Positions 1-8,442 of a DNA stretch of 37,335 nt are shown here, one piece after another. Every line of letters begins with the position of its first letter. Position 1 is the stretch's first letter. The stretch is taken from assembly GCA_001871085.1 (NCBI GenBank), contig MNUQ01000130.1, positions 1 through 37,335 of the forward strand, in the 5' to 3' direction. The stretch is from Desulfovibrionaceae bacterium CG1_02_65_16 (GTDB lineage Bacteria; Desulfobacterota; Desulfovibrionia; Desulfovibrionales; Desulfovibrionaceae). The notes under the pieces were generated by a model. It worked only from the letters and a program-made list of their open reading frames with translations, did not search any database and was not told the DNA's origin. The position numbers and the translations under genes are program-made.

Positions 1-1
1 A

Positions 2-157
2 GTTTGCGCGCGCGTGTTGCGCCAGGCCCGCGCGCCGGTGCTGCTGGCCGGTCCCCCGGTGCTGACCGGAGCGCTGTTCTGCCCGCTGGCCGGCCAGCCA
101 GACGCATTGGCAGACGCAGCGCCAGGCGCGCGTTCCGCAACCCCAAGCAAAGGATGA
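2..157 (+). CDS. C-terminal end of an unidentified protein (partial)
   Basis: An open frame runs in from the window edge and stops at a TGA just 6 bases before the next start codon, which suggests a co-transcribed upstream gene. About 51 residues are visible, rich in Ala, Pro, Leu and Arg. Third codon positions are mostly G or C, as in neighbouring real genes, although this weakens near the end. I do not recognise the family, and too little is present to name a function. Confidence 0.4.
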   Translation, partial: VCARVLRQARAPVLLAGPPVLTGALFCPLAGQPDALADAAPGARSATPSKG

Positions 158-163
158 CGCCTC

Positions 164-1903
164 ATGCCCCAACGCGTCGTGATCATCGGAGCCGTGGCCC
201 TTGGGCCCAAGGCCGCCGCCCGCTATAAACGCCTGGATCCAGACGCCGAGGTGACCTTACTGGACCGCGGCCGCGACATCTCCTACGGCGGCTGCGGCAT
301 TCCCTTCTATGTCTCCGGCGACGTGAGCGACGCCTCTGAGCTGCAAACAACAGCCTTCCACATGCTGCGCGACGCCGAATTCTTCCGTAAGACCAAGGGC
401 GTGAACGTGCGCACGCAGACCGAGGCCCTCGCAATCGACCGCGCGAACAAGACCGTGCGCGTGCGCCACCTGCCCACCGGACGCGAGGAGGATCTGCCTT
501 ACGACAAGCTGGTGCTGGCCACGGGCAGCCGGGCCAACAGGCTTTCCGCGCCCGGGGCGGAGCTGCCGGGCGTGCTCGCCGTGGACGGCATGCAGGCCGC
601 GCGGGAGATACGCGCGCAGGTTTCCGGCGGGGGCGTCTCCCATGCTGTGGTGGTGGGGGCGGGGTTCATCGGTCTGGAAATGGCCGTGGCCCTCACCGAT
701 CTGTGGGGCGTGGAGACCACGGTGGTCGAATTCCGCGACCAGGTGCTGCCCGGCGTCATCGGCCCCAATCTGGCGCGCATGGTCCAGCGCGATTTGGAGC
801 AGCACGGCGTGCGCTTTCTGCTGGGGCAGGCGGTCCAAACCTTCGAGGCCGACGAAAAGGGCCATCTCGCGGCGGTGGCCACGCCCTCGGGCCGGCTGGA
901 GGCCGAGCTGGCCATTGTGGCCGTGGGCGTAACGCCCAACGACGAGCTGGCCCGCGCGGCCGGGCTCACCGTGGGCCGGCGCGGCGGCATCGTGGTCGAC
1001 GCGCAGCTGCGCACCAGCGATCCAGACATTTTCGCCGGGGGCGACTGCGTGGTGCTGCCCCACGCCCTCACCGGCGCGCAGACTTACCTGCCGCTGGGCT
1101 CCCTGGCCAACCGGCAGGGCCGGGTCATCGGCACCAATCTGGCAAGCGACGCCAACCCGGCCAAGGGGCGCGACCCGGCCGCAACGCCGCCCGTGGTGGG
1201 GGCCTGGTGCGTCAAGCTCTTCGACCGCGCGGCGGCCGGCGCGGGCCTGACGCTCGCCTCGGCCAAGGCCGTCGGCTTCGACGCCGTGTGCGTGCACATG
1301 GGGCAGGTGGACCGCGCGCACTTCCACCCGGACAAAGGCTTCATGAGCCTGGAGCTCATTGTGGAGCGCGGCGCGGGCCGCATCCTCGGCATGCAGGGCG
1401 TGGCCGCCAACGGCGACACGCTGGTGGGCAAGGTGGACGTGGTGGCCGCGCTACTGCCGTCATCGCCCACGGTGGAGACCCTGGCCGGGCTGGAGCTGGC
1501 CTACTCCCCGCCGTTCTCCGCCGCGCTGGACATCTTAAATGTGCTCGGCGGCGCGGCGCAGAACATTCTGGAGGGCCGCGTCCGGGGCGTGCAGGTGGAC
1601 GAGTTCGCGGCCCTGTGGGCCGAGCGGGACAAAACCGGCGCGCCGCTGTTCCTCGACTGCCGCGAGACCGCCGACGCGAGCCCCTTCATGACAAAATATC
1701 CGGACGACTGGCGCAACATCCCGCAGGGCGAGCTGGCAGACCGGCTGGCGGAGCTCCCGCGCGACCGGGAGCTGGTGCTGGTGTGCAACACCGGCGCGCG
1801 CTCCTACGAGGCCTTCATCACCCTGGCCCACGCGGGCTTCACCAACGTCGTCAGCGTGGAGGGCGGCATGACGGCCATTGTCGCCGCCGGACTCGGCATT
1901 TAG
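164..1903 (+). CDS. FAD/NAD(P)H persulfide or CoA-disulfide reductase with C-terminal rhodanese domain
   Basis: A 579-residue flavoprotein of the pyridine nucleotide-disulfide reductase superfamily, CoA-disulfide reductase/NADH oxidase branch. It has an N-terminal dinucleotide-binding fold and a single redox Cys (Cys44) in SYGGCGIPFYV, typical of CoADR rather than two-Cys reductases. A second nucleotide fold follows near residues 160-190, with a dimerisation domain to about 460. A rhodanese domain fills about 470-579, with active-site Cys541 in the loop CNTGARS. Fusions of this kind (Bacillus CoADR-Rhd, Shewanella Npsr) reduce CoA persulfides or polysulfides with NAD(P)H, so reduction of sulfane sulfur in the cytoplasm is the likely role. 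AAAGGA lies about 10 bases before the ATG. A strong terminator follows the gene. The exact substrate cannot be read from sequence. Confidence 0.88.
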   Translation: MPQRVVIIGAVALGPKAAARYKRLDPDAEVTLLDRGRDISYGGCGIPFYVSGDVSDASELQTTAFHMLRDAEFFRKTKGVNVRTQTEALAIDRANKTVRVRHLPTGREEDLPYDKLVLATGSRANRLSAPGAELPGVLAVDGMQAAREIRAQVSGGGVSHAVVVGAGFIGLEMAVALTDLWGVETTVVEFRDQVLPGVIGPNLARMVQRDLEQHGVRFLLGQAVQTFEADEKGHLAAVATPSGRLEAELAIVAVGVTPNDELARAAGLTVGRRGGIVVDAQLRTSDPDIFAGGDCVVLPHALTGAQTYLPLGSLANRQGRVIGTNLASDANPAKGRDPAATPPVVGAWCVKLFDRAAAGAGLTLASAKAVGFDAVCVHMGQVDRAHFHPDKGFMSLELIVERGAGRILGMQGVAANGDTLVGKVDVVAALLPSSPTVETLAGLELAYSPPFSAALDILNVLGGAAQNILEGRVRGVQVDEFAALWAERDKTGAPLFLDCRETADASPFMTKYPDDWRNIPQGELADRLAELPRDRELVLVCNTGARSYEAFITLAHAGFTNVVSVEGGMTAIVAAGLGI

Positions 1904-1934
1904 CGTTTTCGCGTATTCGCCTTCCCTCGCCCCC

Positions 1935-1989
1935 GGGGCGGGTTTCCTCCGGTCGCCGCACGCCAGGACGGAAGCCCGCCCCCTTTTTT
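1935..1989 (+). terminator. Rho-independent terminator after the persulfide reductase gene
   Basis: A 13-bp stem pairs 1935-1947 with 1970-1982, with one G-U pair, and is followed by six T residues at 1984-1989. It sits 31 bases after the reductase stop codon and before the convergent AraC gene. Confidence 0.85.
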
Positions 1990-2005
1990 GTCCGCCCCGG
2001 CAAGA

Positions 2006-2890
2006 CTAGGACCGGCGCAGATCCGGCAGGCGCGCCGGGCTTGTCCCAAAGTAGCGCTTGAACTCGCGGCTGAACTGGGAAACGCTCTCGTAGCCCACCA
2101 AACGCGCGGCGTCGCCAGCGCGCACGCCCTCCTCCACCAGCATGCTCATGGCTTTGTTCAGCCGCACCTTTTTCAGGTACTGGATGGGCGAGAGCGAGGT
2201 GACGTCCTTGAAGGTCCGGTGGAAGGCCGAGGCGCTCATATTCACGCAGCCGGCCAGCTCGTCCACGTGGAAGGGCCGGCTGTAGTCGCTGTGGATGCGC
2301 TGCAGGGCTTTGTCGATGCGCGCGAGCCCGGTGTTCGTCATGGCCAGAGCGTAAAGGCAGGCCGCGGCCTGCCCGCGCATGACGCGGAAAAGCAGCTCGC
2401 GCACCAGCCCCGGGCCCAGCACGCGGCTCTCTTCCGGGCTCGTCAACGCGCGCAGCAGACGGACAGCGGACTCCTTGAAGGCGCTGTCGGCAGGGGGAAC
2501 GGCCAGCCCCTGGCAGGCGCGCGCGCCGTCGCGGCGTTCCGCCTGCCCGTTCATGCGGTTGTCCATTTGGCCGATGACGCCCAGCAGCACGCCCATGTCG
2601 ATGTCCACGGAAAGGGACAGCAGCGGCTCGCCGGGGCGCACCACGGCCTCGCACTCGGCGGGCAGTGGCACGGAAAGCACCAGATAGTGGTCGGGATCGT
2701 ACGTGTGCGTCTGGCCGCCCAGGTGCACGCGCTTGGCCCCCTGCCCCAAAATGATGAGCCCCTGCCGGTAGAGCAGCGGGCAGCGCGCGATGGCCTCGCT
2801 GCGGCGGAACAACCGCACGCCGGGCAACGTGGTTTCCGTGAGCCCCTCGCCCCGCGCCAGCCGGTCCATCAACCCCGCGATCTCGTCCAT
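2006..2890 (-). CDS. AraC-family transcriptional regulator
   Basis: A 294-residue regulator. The N-terminal half (about 15-170) matches the AraC_N ligand-binding domain, seen in PLLYRQGLIILGQGAKRV and YLVLSVPLP. The C-terminal 100 residues form the double helix-turn-helix of AraC/XylS proteins, with typical FHRTFKDVTSLSPIQYLKK and YESVSQFSREFKRYFGTSP segments. The frame is open further upstream, but the ATG at 2890 is chosen because a GGGGGGA Shine-Dalgarno-like run lies 3-9 bases before it and the AraC_N domain begins just after. AraC_N members such as E. coli YqhC often sense small aldehydes or stress and regulate a neighbouring oxidoreductase. The convergent reductase gene is a possible target, but nothing visible proves it. 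Confidence 0.9.
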   Translation of the reverse strand: MDEIAGLMDRLARGEGLTETTLPGVRLFRRSEAIARCPLLYRQGLIILGQGAKRVHLGGQTHTYDPDHYLVLSVPLPAECEAVVRPGEPLLSLSVDIDMGVLLGVIGQMDNRMNGQAERRDGARACQGLAVPPADSAFKESAVRLLRALTSPEESRVLGPGLVRELLFRVMRGQAAACLYALAMTNTGLARIDKALQRIHSDYSRPFHVDELAGCVNMSASAFHRTFKDVTSLSPIQYLKKVRLNKAMSMLVEEGVRAGDAARLVGYESVSQFSREFKRYFGTSPARLPDLRRS

Positions 2891-3012
2891 GCGTCCCCCC
2901 CGCCGTTCCGGCGATGACGCATCCTTGCAGACCAGCCTGGAATAGGCAAGCATTAGGGAGGAGGCGCGCATTTTCAAGACATGGGGAGAGAGATTCCGGC
3001 AAACGTCCCAGA

Positions 3013-3062
3013 CAGAAAACGCGCGCCTTTTGCGGCCGCCCCCTATGAACGCAAAACGCGCG
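3013..3062 (-). terminator. Probable terminator of the TPR-glycosyltransferase gene
   Basis: Read on the minus strand, an inverted repeat pairs 3062-3050 with 3034-3020, with a two-base bulge, and is followed by TTTTC. One arm overlaps the last codons of the glycosyltransferase gene. It would separate that gene from the AraC gene 150 bases downstream on the same strand. Confidence 0.5.
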
Positions 3063-5823
3063 GCGCGCCCCAGCGCCGCCAGATTCGCCACAGCACATCC
3101 TCCAGGTTCCGGGCGAAGCGCGCGGCGTCGCACAGAGGCGAGGCAGCCACCCGCGCCCGCAGCCCGGCGCGCAGGTCCGCCAGGGCGGGCACGTTCGCCG
3201 CGCGCGCCGCCGCCAGGACCACGTAGGCGTCCGCATCGCGCGCGACCCAATCGCCCAGGCCCGCGCATTCCAGCATCGCCGCGCCCTGCCGCGCCAAAAA
3301 GCCGCGTCCGGGCAACGTCAGCACAGGCACGCCCATCCACAGCGCCTCGGCGCTGGTGGCCCCGCCGGGATAGGGAAAGGGGTCCAGGGCGATGTCCGCG
3401 CGGCCGTAGGCGGCCAGATAGTCCGCGCGCGGCTCCGGGCCCTCCAGGTCGACGCGCGCCGGGTCCAGCCCGAAGGCGGCCAGACGTTCGGCGGCGGCCT
3501 CGCGCAGGGCGGCGTCGCCCATTTGGCCGGCCTTGAGCAAAAGCCGCGCGCCCGGAACGGCATTGAGCACCCGCGCCCACAGGGCCAGCACCGCATCGTT
3601 CAGTTTGGCGAAATCATTGCAGCAGCAGAAGGTGACAAAGCCGTTCTCCAGCGCTGGCAGGGGGGCGGTATCCGGCGCGGCGGCGGGCGGGGTGAAGCAC
3701 AGACGCGTGTCCGGCAGGCGCAGCACGGTCTCGGTGAAGTCCGCCTCCAGCTCGGGCGGCAGGCTGCGGGCGTCGGCGATGAGGCAGTCCATTTCCGCCA
3801 GCCCCGTTGTGCCGGCGTAGCCCAGCCAGGCGGCCTGCGCCGGGGCCGGCCGCCGGGCGAACACCGGCAGGCGGTTGCGCGCCGTGTGGCCCGAGAGGTC
3901 CACAAGCACATGCGCGCCGTCGGCGTGGATCAGCGCCGCGGCCTCCGCGTCGTCCGGGGACAGGGGCCGCCAGACGGCGAAGCGTCCCCGGATCCGCGCG
4001 GTCAGCGGATCGCCCCCTTCGCCTCCCCCCTCGCTTACAGCTTGGCCACGGGGTGCTTCCTCTGCGCAGCCGTCGCCCTGCCCGCTGGGGTAGGCGTAGA
4101 GTTCAATGCGCGCGGGGTCGAGCCTGTCCAGCACGCTTTCCAGAAAATAGCCCACGGCGTGGCTGCGCAGATCGCCGGACACCAGCCCCACGCGCAGCGG
4201 CCCCGCTTCGCCCGAATCCCCTTGCGCCAACGGCCGCGCCAGCCAGGAGTCGTACGGCGCGCCGGTCTCACGCGCCGCGCGCGCGGCCAGCCGGCCATAT
4301 TCCCGCGCTGCGGCCAGGCGGCGCGGGGCGGCCTCCGGCCCGGCATAGTGCATGGTGTACAGCAGGTTGCTGCGCGCCTCAAAATCCATGGGCGAGAGCG
4401 CCAGCGCCTGGCGGAAGCAGGCCTCGGCCTCCTCCAGCCGGCCGCACTCCTTGAGCGCCACGCCCAGGTTGTTGTGCCCCCCGGCGAAACGCGGATCGCA
4501 GTCCACGGCCTCGCGGCACAACGCCTCCGCGGCGGAGAGGCGGCCCAGCGAACGCAGCAGCGCGCCGAGGTTGCTGGCGGTTTCGGCGCTGTCGGGCGCA
4601 AGCTCGCGGGCGCGCGTAAACGCGGCGAGGGCCTCCTTCGGACGCGCCTGCGCGTGCAGGGCCACGCCCAGGTTGCCGTGCGCGCGGGCGAAGTCGGGCG
4701 CGGCCGCGATCGCGCGGCGCAACACCGCCTCGGCCCCGCCGGGGCTGCCCTGGTCGAGCAGGACGTTGCCGAGGTTGTTGAGCGCCTCGGGATTCTCGGG
4801 CCAGAGGGAGAGCGCCCGCTCAAGGCACTCCCGCGCCTCGGCCAGGCGTTTTTGCCCGTGCAGCACCACGCCGAGGTTGCTCCAACCCTGGGCCTGCGCC
4901 GGGTTGAGCGCAAGCGCGCGGCGGTGCTCCGCCTCGGCCTCGGCCAGCCGATTCTCATCCTTAAGGACGTTGCCCAGGTTGCCGTGCGCATCGGCATAGT
5001 CCGGATTGAGCGCAATGGCCCGGCGACATGCCGCCTCGGCCTCGGCCAGCCGGCCCAGGTTGTGCAGGGCCACGCCCAGATTGTTCGCCGCCTCGGCGTA
5101 GTCCGGCTTGGCGGTCAGCGCGGCATGATAGCACAGCTCCGCCTCGGCCAGACGGCCCTGCGCGCTGAGCACGTTGCCCAGATTGTTCGCCGCGTCGGCG
5201 TAGTCCGGCTCGATATCCAAGGCGCGGCGGTAGGCGGATTCCGCCTCGGCCAGACGCATGAGGCATTGTTGCGAGACGCCCAGGTTGTACTGGGCCTCGG
5301 CGTCGTTGGGCACCAGCTCGGCCGCGCGGGCGTTGGCGGCAAGCGCGCCCTTTGCCTGCCCCAGGTGCTGGCGCGCGGCCCCCAACAGCTTCCAGCCAAA
5401 GGCGTCGTCCGGGTACGCGCCGGTCAGGGCGAGGGCGTCGGCCTCGGCGCCGGCGAAGTCGCCCGAGAGAAAACGCCCGGCCAGACGCTTCTTGCGCTCC
5501 AGCAGCGTGTCGGACGAGGACGGACCGGGCAGGCGGGAATCGGACAAACGGAAATCAGACGCAGGGCAAGCGCTTCCCGGCTGGCCGGATCGCTCGGGCT
5601 GGTCGGATCGCTCGGGCTGGCCTGATCGCTCGGGCGGAGTGGGCGTGTTGGACAAAATGCCGTCGGTCAGCCCGGCCAACCCGGCCAAAGCCTCCGGGTG
5701 GTCCGGCCGAACCACGAGCACGGTCCGATAGAGCAGCGCGGCCACATCCGGCCGGCCGGCCAGCGCCAGATTCCGGGCCTGCTCCAACACGCGCCCGATG
5801 GGCGTTGCATCTCGGTTCGTCAT
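3043..5823 (-). CDS. TPR protein with C-terminal GT41 (OGT/SPINDLY-like) glycosyltransferase domain
   Basis: A 926-residue protein. After an N-terminal helical segment and a short low-complexity linker (about residues 60-105) come roughly eleven tetratricopeptide repeats (about 110-480), with recurring NNLGNVL and GRLAEAE motifs. The C-terminal third is a family 41 glycosyltransferase. The region from Asp642 (DLSGHTARNRLPVFARRPAP, then WLGYAGTTG) and LDPFPYPGGATSAEALWMG near 813 are hallmark OGT motifs. A Lys in DFAKLNDAV matches the conserved catalytic-domain lysine. Such enzymes transfer a sugar from a UDP-sugar to Ser/Thr or Asn of proteins, with the TPR superhelix choosing the substrate. 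It has no signal peptide, so it acts in the cytoplasm. The acceptor is unknown; no flagellin, pilin or adhesin gene is adjacent. Confidence 0.9.
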   Translation of the reverse strand: MTNRDATPIGRVLEQARNLALAGRPDVAALLYRTVLVVRPDHPEALAGLAGLTDGILSNTPTPPERSGQPERSDQPERSGQPGSACPASDFRLSDSRLPGPSSSDTLLERKKRLAGRFLSGDFAGAEADALALTGAYPDDAFGWKLLGAARQHLGQAKGALAANARAAELVPNDAEAQYNLGVSQQCLMRLAEAESAYRRALDIEPDYADAANNLGNVLSAQGRLAEAELCYHAALTAKPDYAEAANNLGVALHNLGRLAEAEAACRRAIALNPDYADAHGNLGNVLKDENRLAEAEAEHRRALALNPAQAQGWSNLGVVLHGQKRLAEARECLERALSLWPENPEALNNLGNVLLDQGSPGGAEAVLRRAIAAAPDFARAHGNLGVALHAQARPKEALAAFTRARELAPDSAETASNLGALLRSLGRLSAAEALCREAVDCDPRFAGGHNNLGVALKECGRLEEAEACFRQALALSPMDFEARSNLLYTMHYAGPEAAPRRLAAAREYGRLAARAARETGAPYDSWLARPLAQGDSGEAGPLRVGLVSGDLRSHAVGYFLESVLDRLDPARIELYAYPSGQGDGCAEEAPRGQAVSEGGGEGGDPLTARIRGRFAVWRPLSPDDAEAAALIHADGAHVLVDLSGHTARNRLPVFARRPAPAQAAWLGYAGTTGLAEMDCLIADARSLPPELEADFTETVLRLPDTRLCFTPPAAAPDTAPLPALENGFVTFCCCNDFAKLNDAVLALWARVLNAVPGARLLLKAGQMGDAALREAAAERLAAFGLDPARVDLEGPEPRADYLAAYGRADIALDPFPYPGGATSAEALWMGVPVLTLPGRGFLARQGAAMLECAGLGDWVARDADAYVVLAAARAANVPALADLRAGLRARVAASPLCDAARFARNLEDVLWRIWRRWGAPRVLRS
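5581..5634. repeat. Three tandem 18-bp units inside the TPR-glycosyltransferase gene
   Basis: Three near-identical 18-base units encode the hexapeptide PERSGQ or PERSDQ three times in the linker before the TPR array. Each unit keeps the reading frame, so changes in copy number would alter only linker length. Confidence 0.85.
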
Positions 5824-6081
5824 GCCGCGAGACTACTGAAATGCCCCGACCAGGGCAAGGCGGCCCCTGCCGCACAAGACGCGTATGCGGCATGGCAAAA
5901 TTACGCACACAGGCGTTTCGCACCGCATTCTCCCCGAAGTCCCCTTCCAGGCGAAATGTCACGAGTATTTAAAAATCGACCGTTCAAGTCCTAGCGTTTT
6001 AGTGATCATTGAAATCCCTTGGAAATAGGCATAGGCCTCGCAATATCAATAACTTTTCACGCTCTGCGGGTGGTGTCCATA

Positions 6082-7017
6082 ATGAAAACCAAAAGCCTTT
6101 CCTTTTCCCTGATCGTCACCGTCATCCTTCTGGGCATTGGCGGCTGGCTCGTGCTCTTTTTCCACATGACCGGAACGGCGAATCACCCGGCTGTGCTCTC
6201 GGGAGCCATGTCCCCGGGCGCGATGGCGAACGGAACGGCCGGCGCTCTTGCGAACGGGGCGCAGCCGCTTGAGGTGGCCTTCAATCCCCCGGCCCTGGAG
6301 GACGCCCCGGCCAAAAACCGCGAGGCCGTGCTGCTGGGCTACAAGATCATGACCGAAACCAAGAAGTACGCGGGCGAGTACGTGGGCAACAACCTCGCCT
6401 GCACCAACTGCCACTTCGACGGCGGCCGCAGCAAGGACACCATCTCCCTGGTGGGCGTGGCCTCGGTGTACCCGCACTACCGCTCCCGCGCCAACTTCTC
6501 CACCGACCTGACCCTGCGCACCATGGACTGTTTTCAGCGCAGCATGAACAGCGTGGCCCCCCCGGCCGACAGCAAGATCATGCAGGCGCTGACCGCCTAT
6601 TATCAGTGGATATCCAAGGGCATCCCCATCTATGCGGAAGTGCCCTGGATCGGCCTGCCCAAAATGCCCGAGGACCACAAGCCCGACCCGGCCGCCGGCG
6701 GAACCGTGTACAAGGACGTGTGCGCCCGCTGCCACGGCGCGGAGGGGCAAGGCACGCCCATCGCGCCCGCCGTGTGGGGACCGGGCTCGTACAACGACGG
6801 CGCGGGCATGAACCGCGTGACCACCTTCTCGGCCTTCGCCTGGCGCTTTATGCCCAAGGCCTCCCCCAGCCTGACCAAGGAACAGGCCCTCGACGTGGCC
6901 GCCTTTGTCCACGCCAAGCCCCGGCCGCATTACGCCAAGCCCGGAGCCAAGCCAGCGGGCAACACGCCCGCCGCCCCCGGCGCGCAGGCCGCAACGCAGC
7001 CCGCGGCCGCAAAGTAG
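6082..7017 (+). CDS. TsdA-like membrane-anchored dihaem cytochrome c (thiosulfate dehydrogenase/tetrathionate reductase family)
   Basis: A 311-residue periplasmic cytochrome. A hydrophobic segment at 8-28 is a membrane anchor or signal. Two c-haem motifs are present: CTNCH (107-111) and CARCH (214-218). The layout follows TsdA. Between the haems, Cys150 in DCFQRSMN matches the unusual Cys ligand of the TsdA catalytic haem, and Met257 in WRFMP sits where haem 2 is ligated in that family. TsdA enzymes interconvert thiosulfate and tetrathionate. The following CydA-like genes suggest electrons pass to or from a membrane complex. The ATG at 6082 is preferred over an upstream in-frame TTG at 6019 because it begins a clean signal/anchor. 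The Shine-Dalgarno match is weak. The C-terminal 25 residues are Ala/Pro-rich and probably disordered. Function rests on family motifs. Confidence 0.82.
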   Translation: MKTKSLSFSLIVTVILLGIGGWLVLFFHMTGTANHPAVLSGAMSPGAMANGTAGALANGAQPLEVAFNPPALEDAPAKNREAVLLGYKIMTETKKYAGEYVGNNLACTNCHFDGGRSKDTISLVGVASVYPHYRSRANFSTDLTLRTMDCFQRSMNSVAPPADSKIMQALTAYYQWISKGIPIYAEVPWIGLPKMPEDHKPDPAAGGTVYKDVCARCHGAEGQGTPIAPAVWGPGSYNDGAGMNRVTTFSAFAWRFMPKASPSLTKEQALDVAAFVHAKPRPHYAKPGAKPAGNTPAAPGAQAATQPAAAK

Positions 7018-7026
7018 GAGGCCGGC

Positions 7027-8442
7027 ATGATCTTCCCAATCCTGCACATCCCGGTTTTGGGCGACGGCATGACCATCGCCCTGGACGCGGTGCTGCATGT
7101 GCTCATCAGCCACGGCCTGGCCATTGGCGCGGTGAGCATGGTTGTGCTCTTCCAGGCGCTGGCGGCCGCCGGCCGGGGCGCGTTCTGGAGTGATCTCGGC
7201 CGCTCGCTGCTCGGCCCGCTGGTCATCGCCACCACCTCCGTGGGCGCGGTGACGGGCGTGGGCATCTGGTTCATCACCGGCGCTCTGGCCCCGGCGGGCA
7301 TCGGCTCGCTCATCCACTTGTTCTTTTGGCCCTGGTTCATCGAATGGGGGGCCTTCACCGCCGAGGTGGTGCTGCTGCTCTTCTACTACTACCTGTGGCC
7401 GCGCCTGTCCGAGGAGCGCCCCAAGGCGCTTTTGGCCCTGGGCATCGGCTACGTGTGCATGGCCGTGCTCTCGGGCATCCTCATCTCGGGCATCCTCGGC
7501 TTCATGCTCACGCCGGACGGCTGGCCCAGCGGGCAGCGCTTCGTGGAAGCCTACTTCAACCCCACCTTCATCCCCCAGTGCTTCCTGCGCATCTTCGGCG
7601 GGCTTGCCATGGGCGCGCTGGTGGCGCTGGCCTGGACGGCCTGGACCTTCAAGGGAGCCGATGACGAACGCCGGCGCGCCCTGCGTCTGTGCGGCGTTGT
7701 GGCCATCGTCGCCGCGGCGGTTTCAGGCGCGGCGGGCGTGGTCTACTTCCAGCGCGTGCCGCAAACGTATCTCACGCACTGGGTCTTCGCCGTGGCCACC
7801 TCGGTTTTGTCCCAACGGCCAGAGGTGCTCACCTGGCTCAACGCCGGGGCCGGAGCCGTGCTGCTGCTGGCCGCGCTGGCCGGCGTGGCGGGCCGCAAGA
7901 CGGCCAGCCGCGTGCTCGCCATTCCCGCGCTGATTCTGTGCGTGGGGCTGGTTTCGGAATTCGAGCGCGTGCGCGAGTTCGTGCGCGGGCCATACCTGCT
8001 GCCCGGCTACATGTACGCCAACCAGATTCCGCTGGTGCAAAAGCTGGCGGCGGAAAAGACCGGCATGCTGCCCGAGCTGCGCTGGGTGCGCGAGGCCAGG
8101 GAGGCAGCCCCGGCGGCGCGTTCCGGCCGGGCGCTGTTCGACGCCGACTGCGGCGTGTGCCACAGCATCGGCGGCGTCAACGACATCAGGCAGCGCATCG
8201 CCGGGCGCACCCTTGAGGGCGTGAACGCCCTTGTGGGCATAACCCAGCAGATGGTGCCCTTCATGACGCCCTTCTCCGGCACGGACGCCGAGCGGCTCAC
8301 CCTGGCAACCTATCTGTACGCGCTGGCGAACACGAACTCGCGCCCGGCCCCGCAGCTGCTGCTTCCCAAAAAACCGGCCGCGAAGCCCGCGGCGGCGGCG
8401 GCGACGCAAGGCGGCGCCAAGGCCAAGGAGATGAAGCAATGA
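7027..8442 (+). CDS. CydA-like membrane oxidoreductase subunit with C-terminal cytochrome c domain
   Basis: A 471-residue integral membrane protein. The N-terminal 320 residues resemble cytochrome bd subunit I. His24 in TM1 (LHVLISHGLAIG) fits the CydA His19 region. SVGAVTGVGIWF resembles the CydA segment VGVVTGI. IEWGAFTAEVVLLLF (Glu106, Glu113) resembles the helix that holds the two conserved CydA glutamates. No His is seen at the CydA His186 position (CFLRIFGGLAMG), and no GRQPW motif is visible. A single c-haem motif, CGVCH (375-379), lies in a C-terminal periplasmic domain. CydA relatives with fused cytochrome c have been described as non-quinol branches of the bd superfamily. This protein probably exchanges electrons with cytochrome c. 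It begins 9 bases after the TsdA-like stop and overlaps the next gene by 4 bases (ATGA). Confidence 0.8.
   Translation: MIFPILHIPVLGDGMTIALDAVLHVLISHGLAIGAVSMVVLFQALAAAGRGAFWSDLGRSLLGPLVIATTSVGAVTGVGIWFITGALAPAGIGSLIHLFFWPWFIEWGAFTAEVVLLLFYYYLWPRLSEERPKALLALGIGYVCMAVLSGILISGILGFMLTPDGWPSGQRFVEAYFNPTFIPQCFLRIFGGLAMGALVALAWTAWTFKGADDERRRALRLCGVVAIVAAAVSGAAGVVYFQRVPQTYLTHWVFAVATSVLSQRPEVLTWLNAGAGAVLLLAALAGVAGRKTASRVLAIPALILCVGLVSEFERVREFVRGPYLLPGYMYANQIPLVQKLAAEKTGMLPELRWVREAREAAPAARSGRALFDADCGVCHSIGGVNDIRQRIAGRTLEGVNALVGITQQMVPFMTPFSGTDAERLTLATYLYALANTNSRPAPQLLLPKKPAAKPAAAAATQGGAKAKEMKQ

Noticed and set aside
257..1327. Long minus-strand open frame inside the persulfide reductase gene
   Set aside because: It is the antisense shadow of a clear flavoprotein; its product is His/Gly/Ala-rich and has no family motifs. 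Many other long antisense frames in this GC-rich window (for example in 3523-5625 and 26080-29142) were rejected for the same reason.
4380..5330. Regularly spaced similar sequences resembling a repeat array or CRISPR
   Set aside because: They are the coding repeats of the TPR domain, about 102 bases apart and diverged, with no spacer structure.
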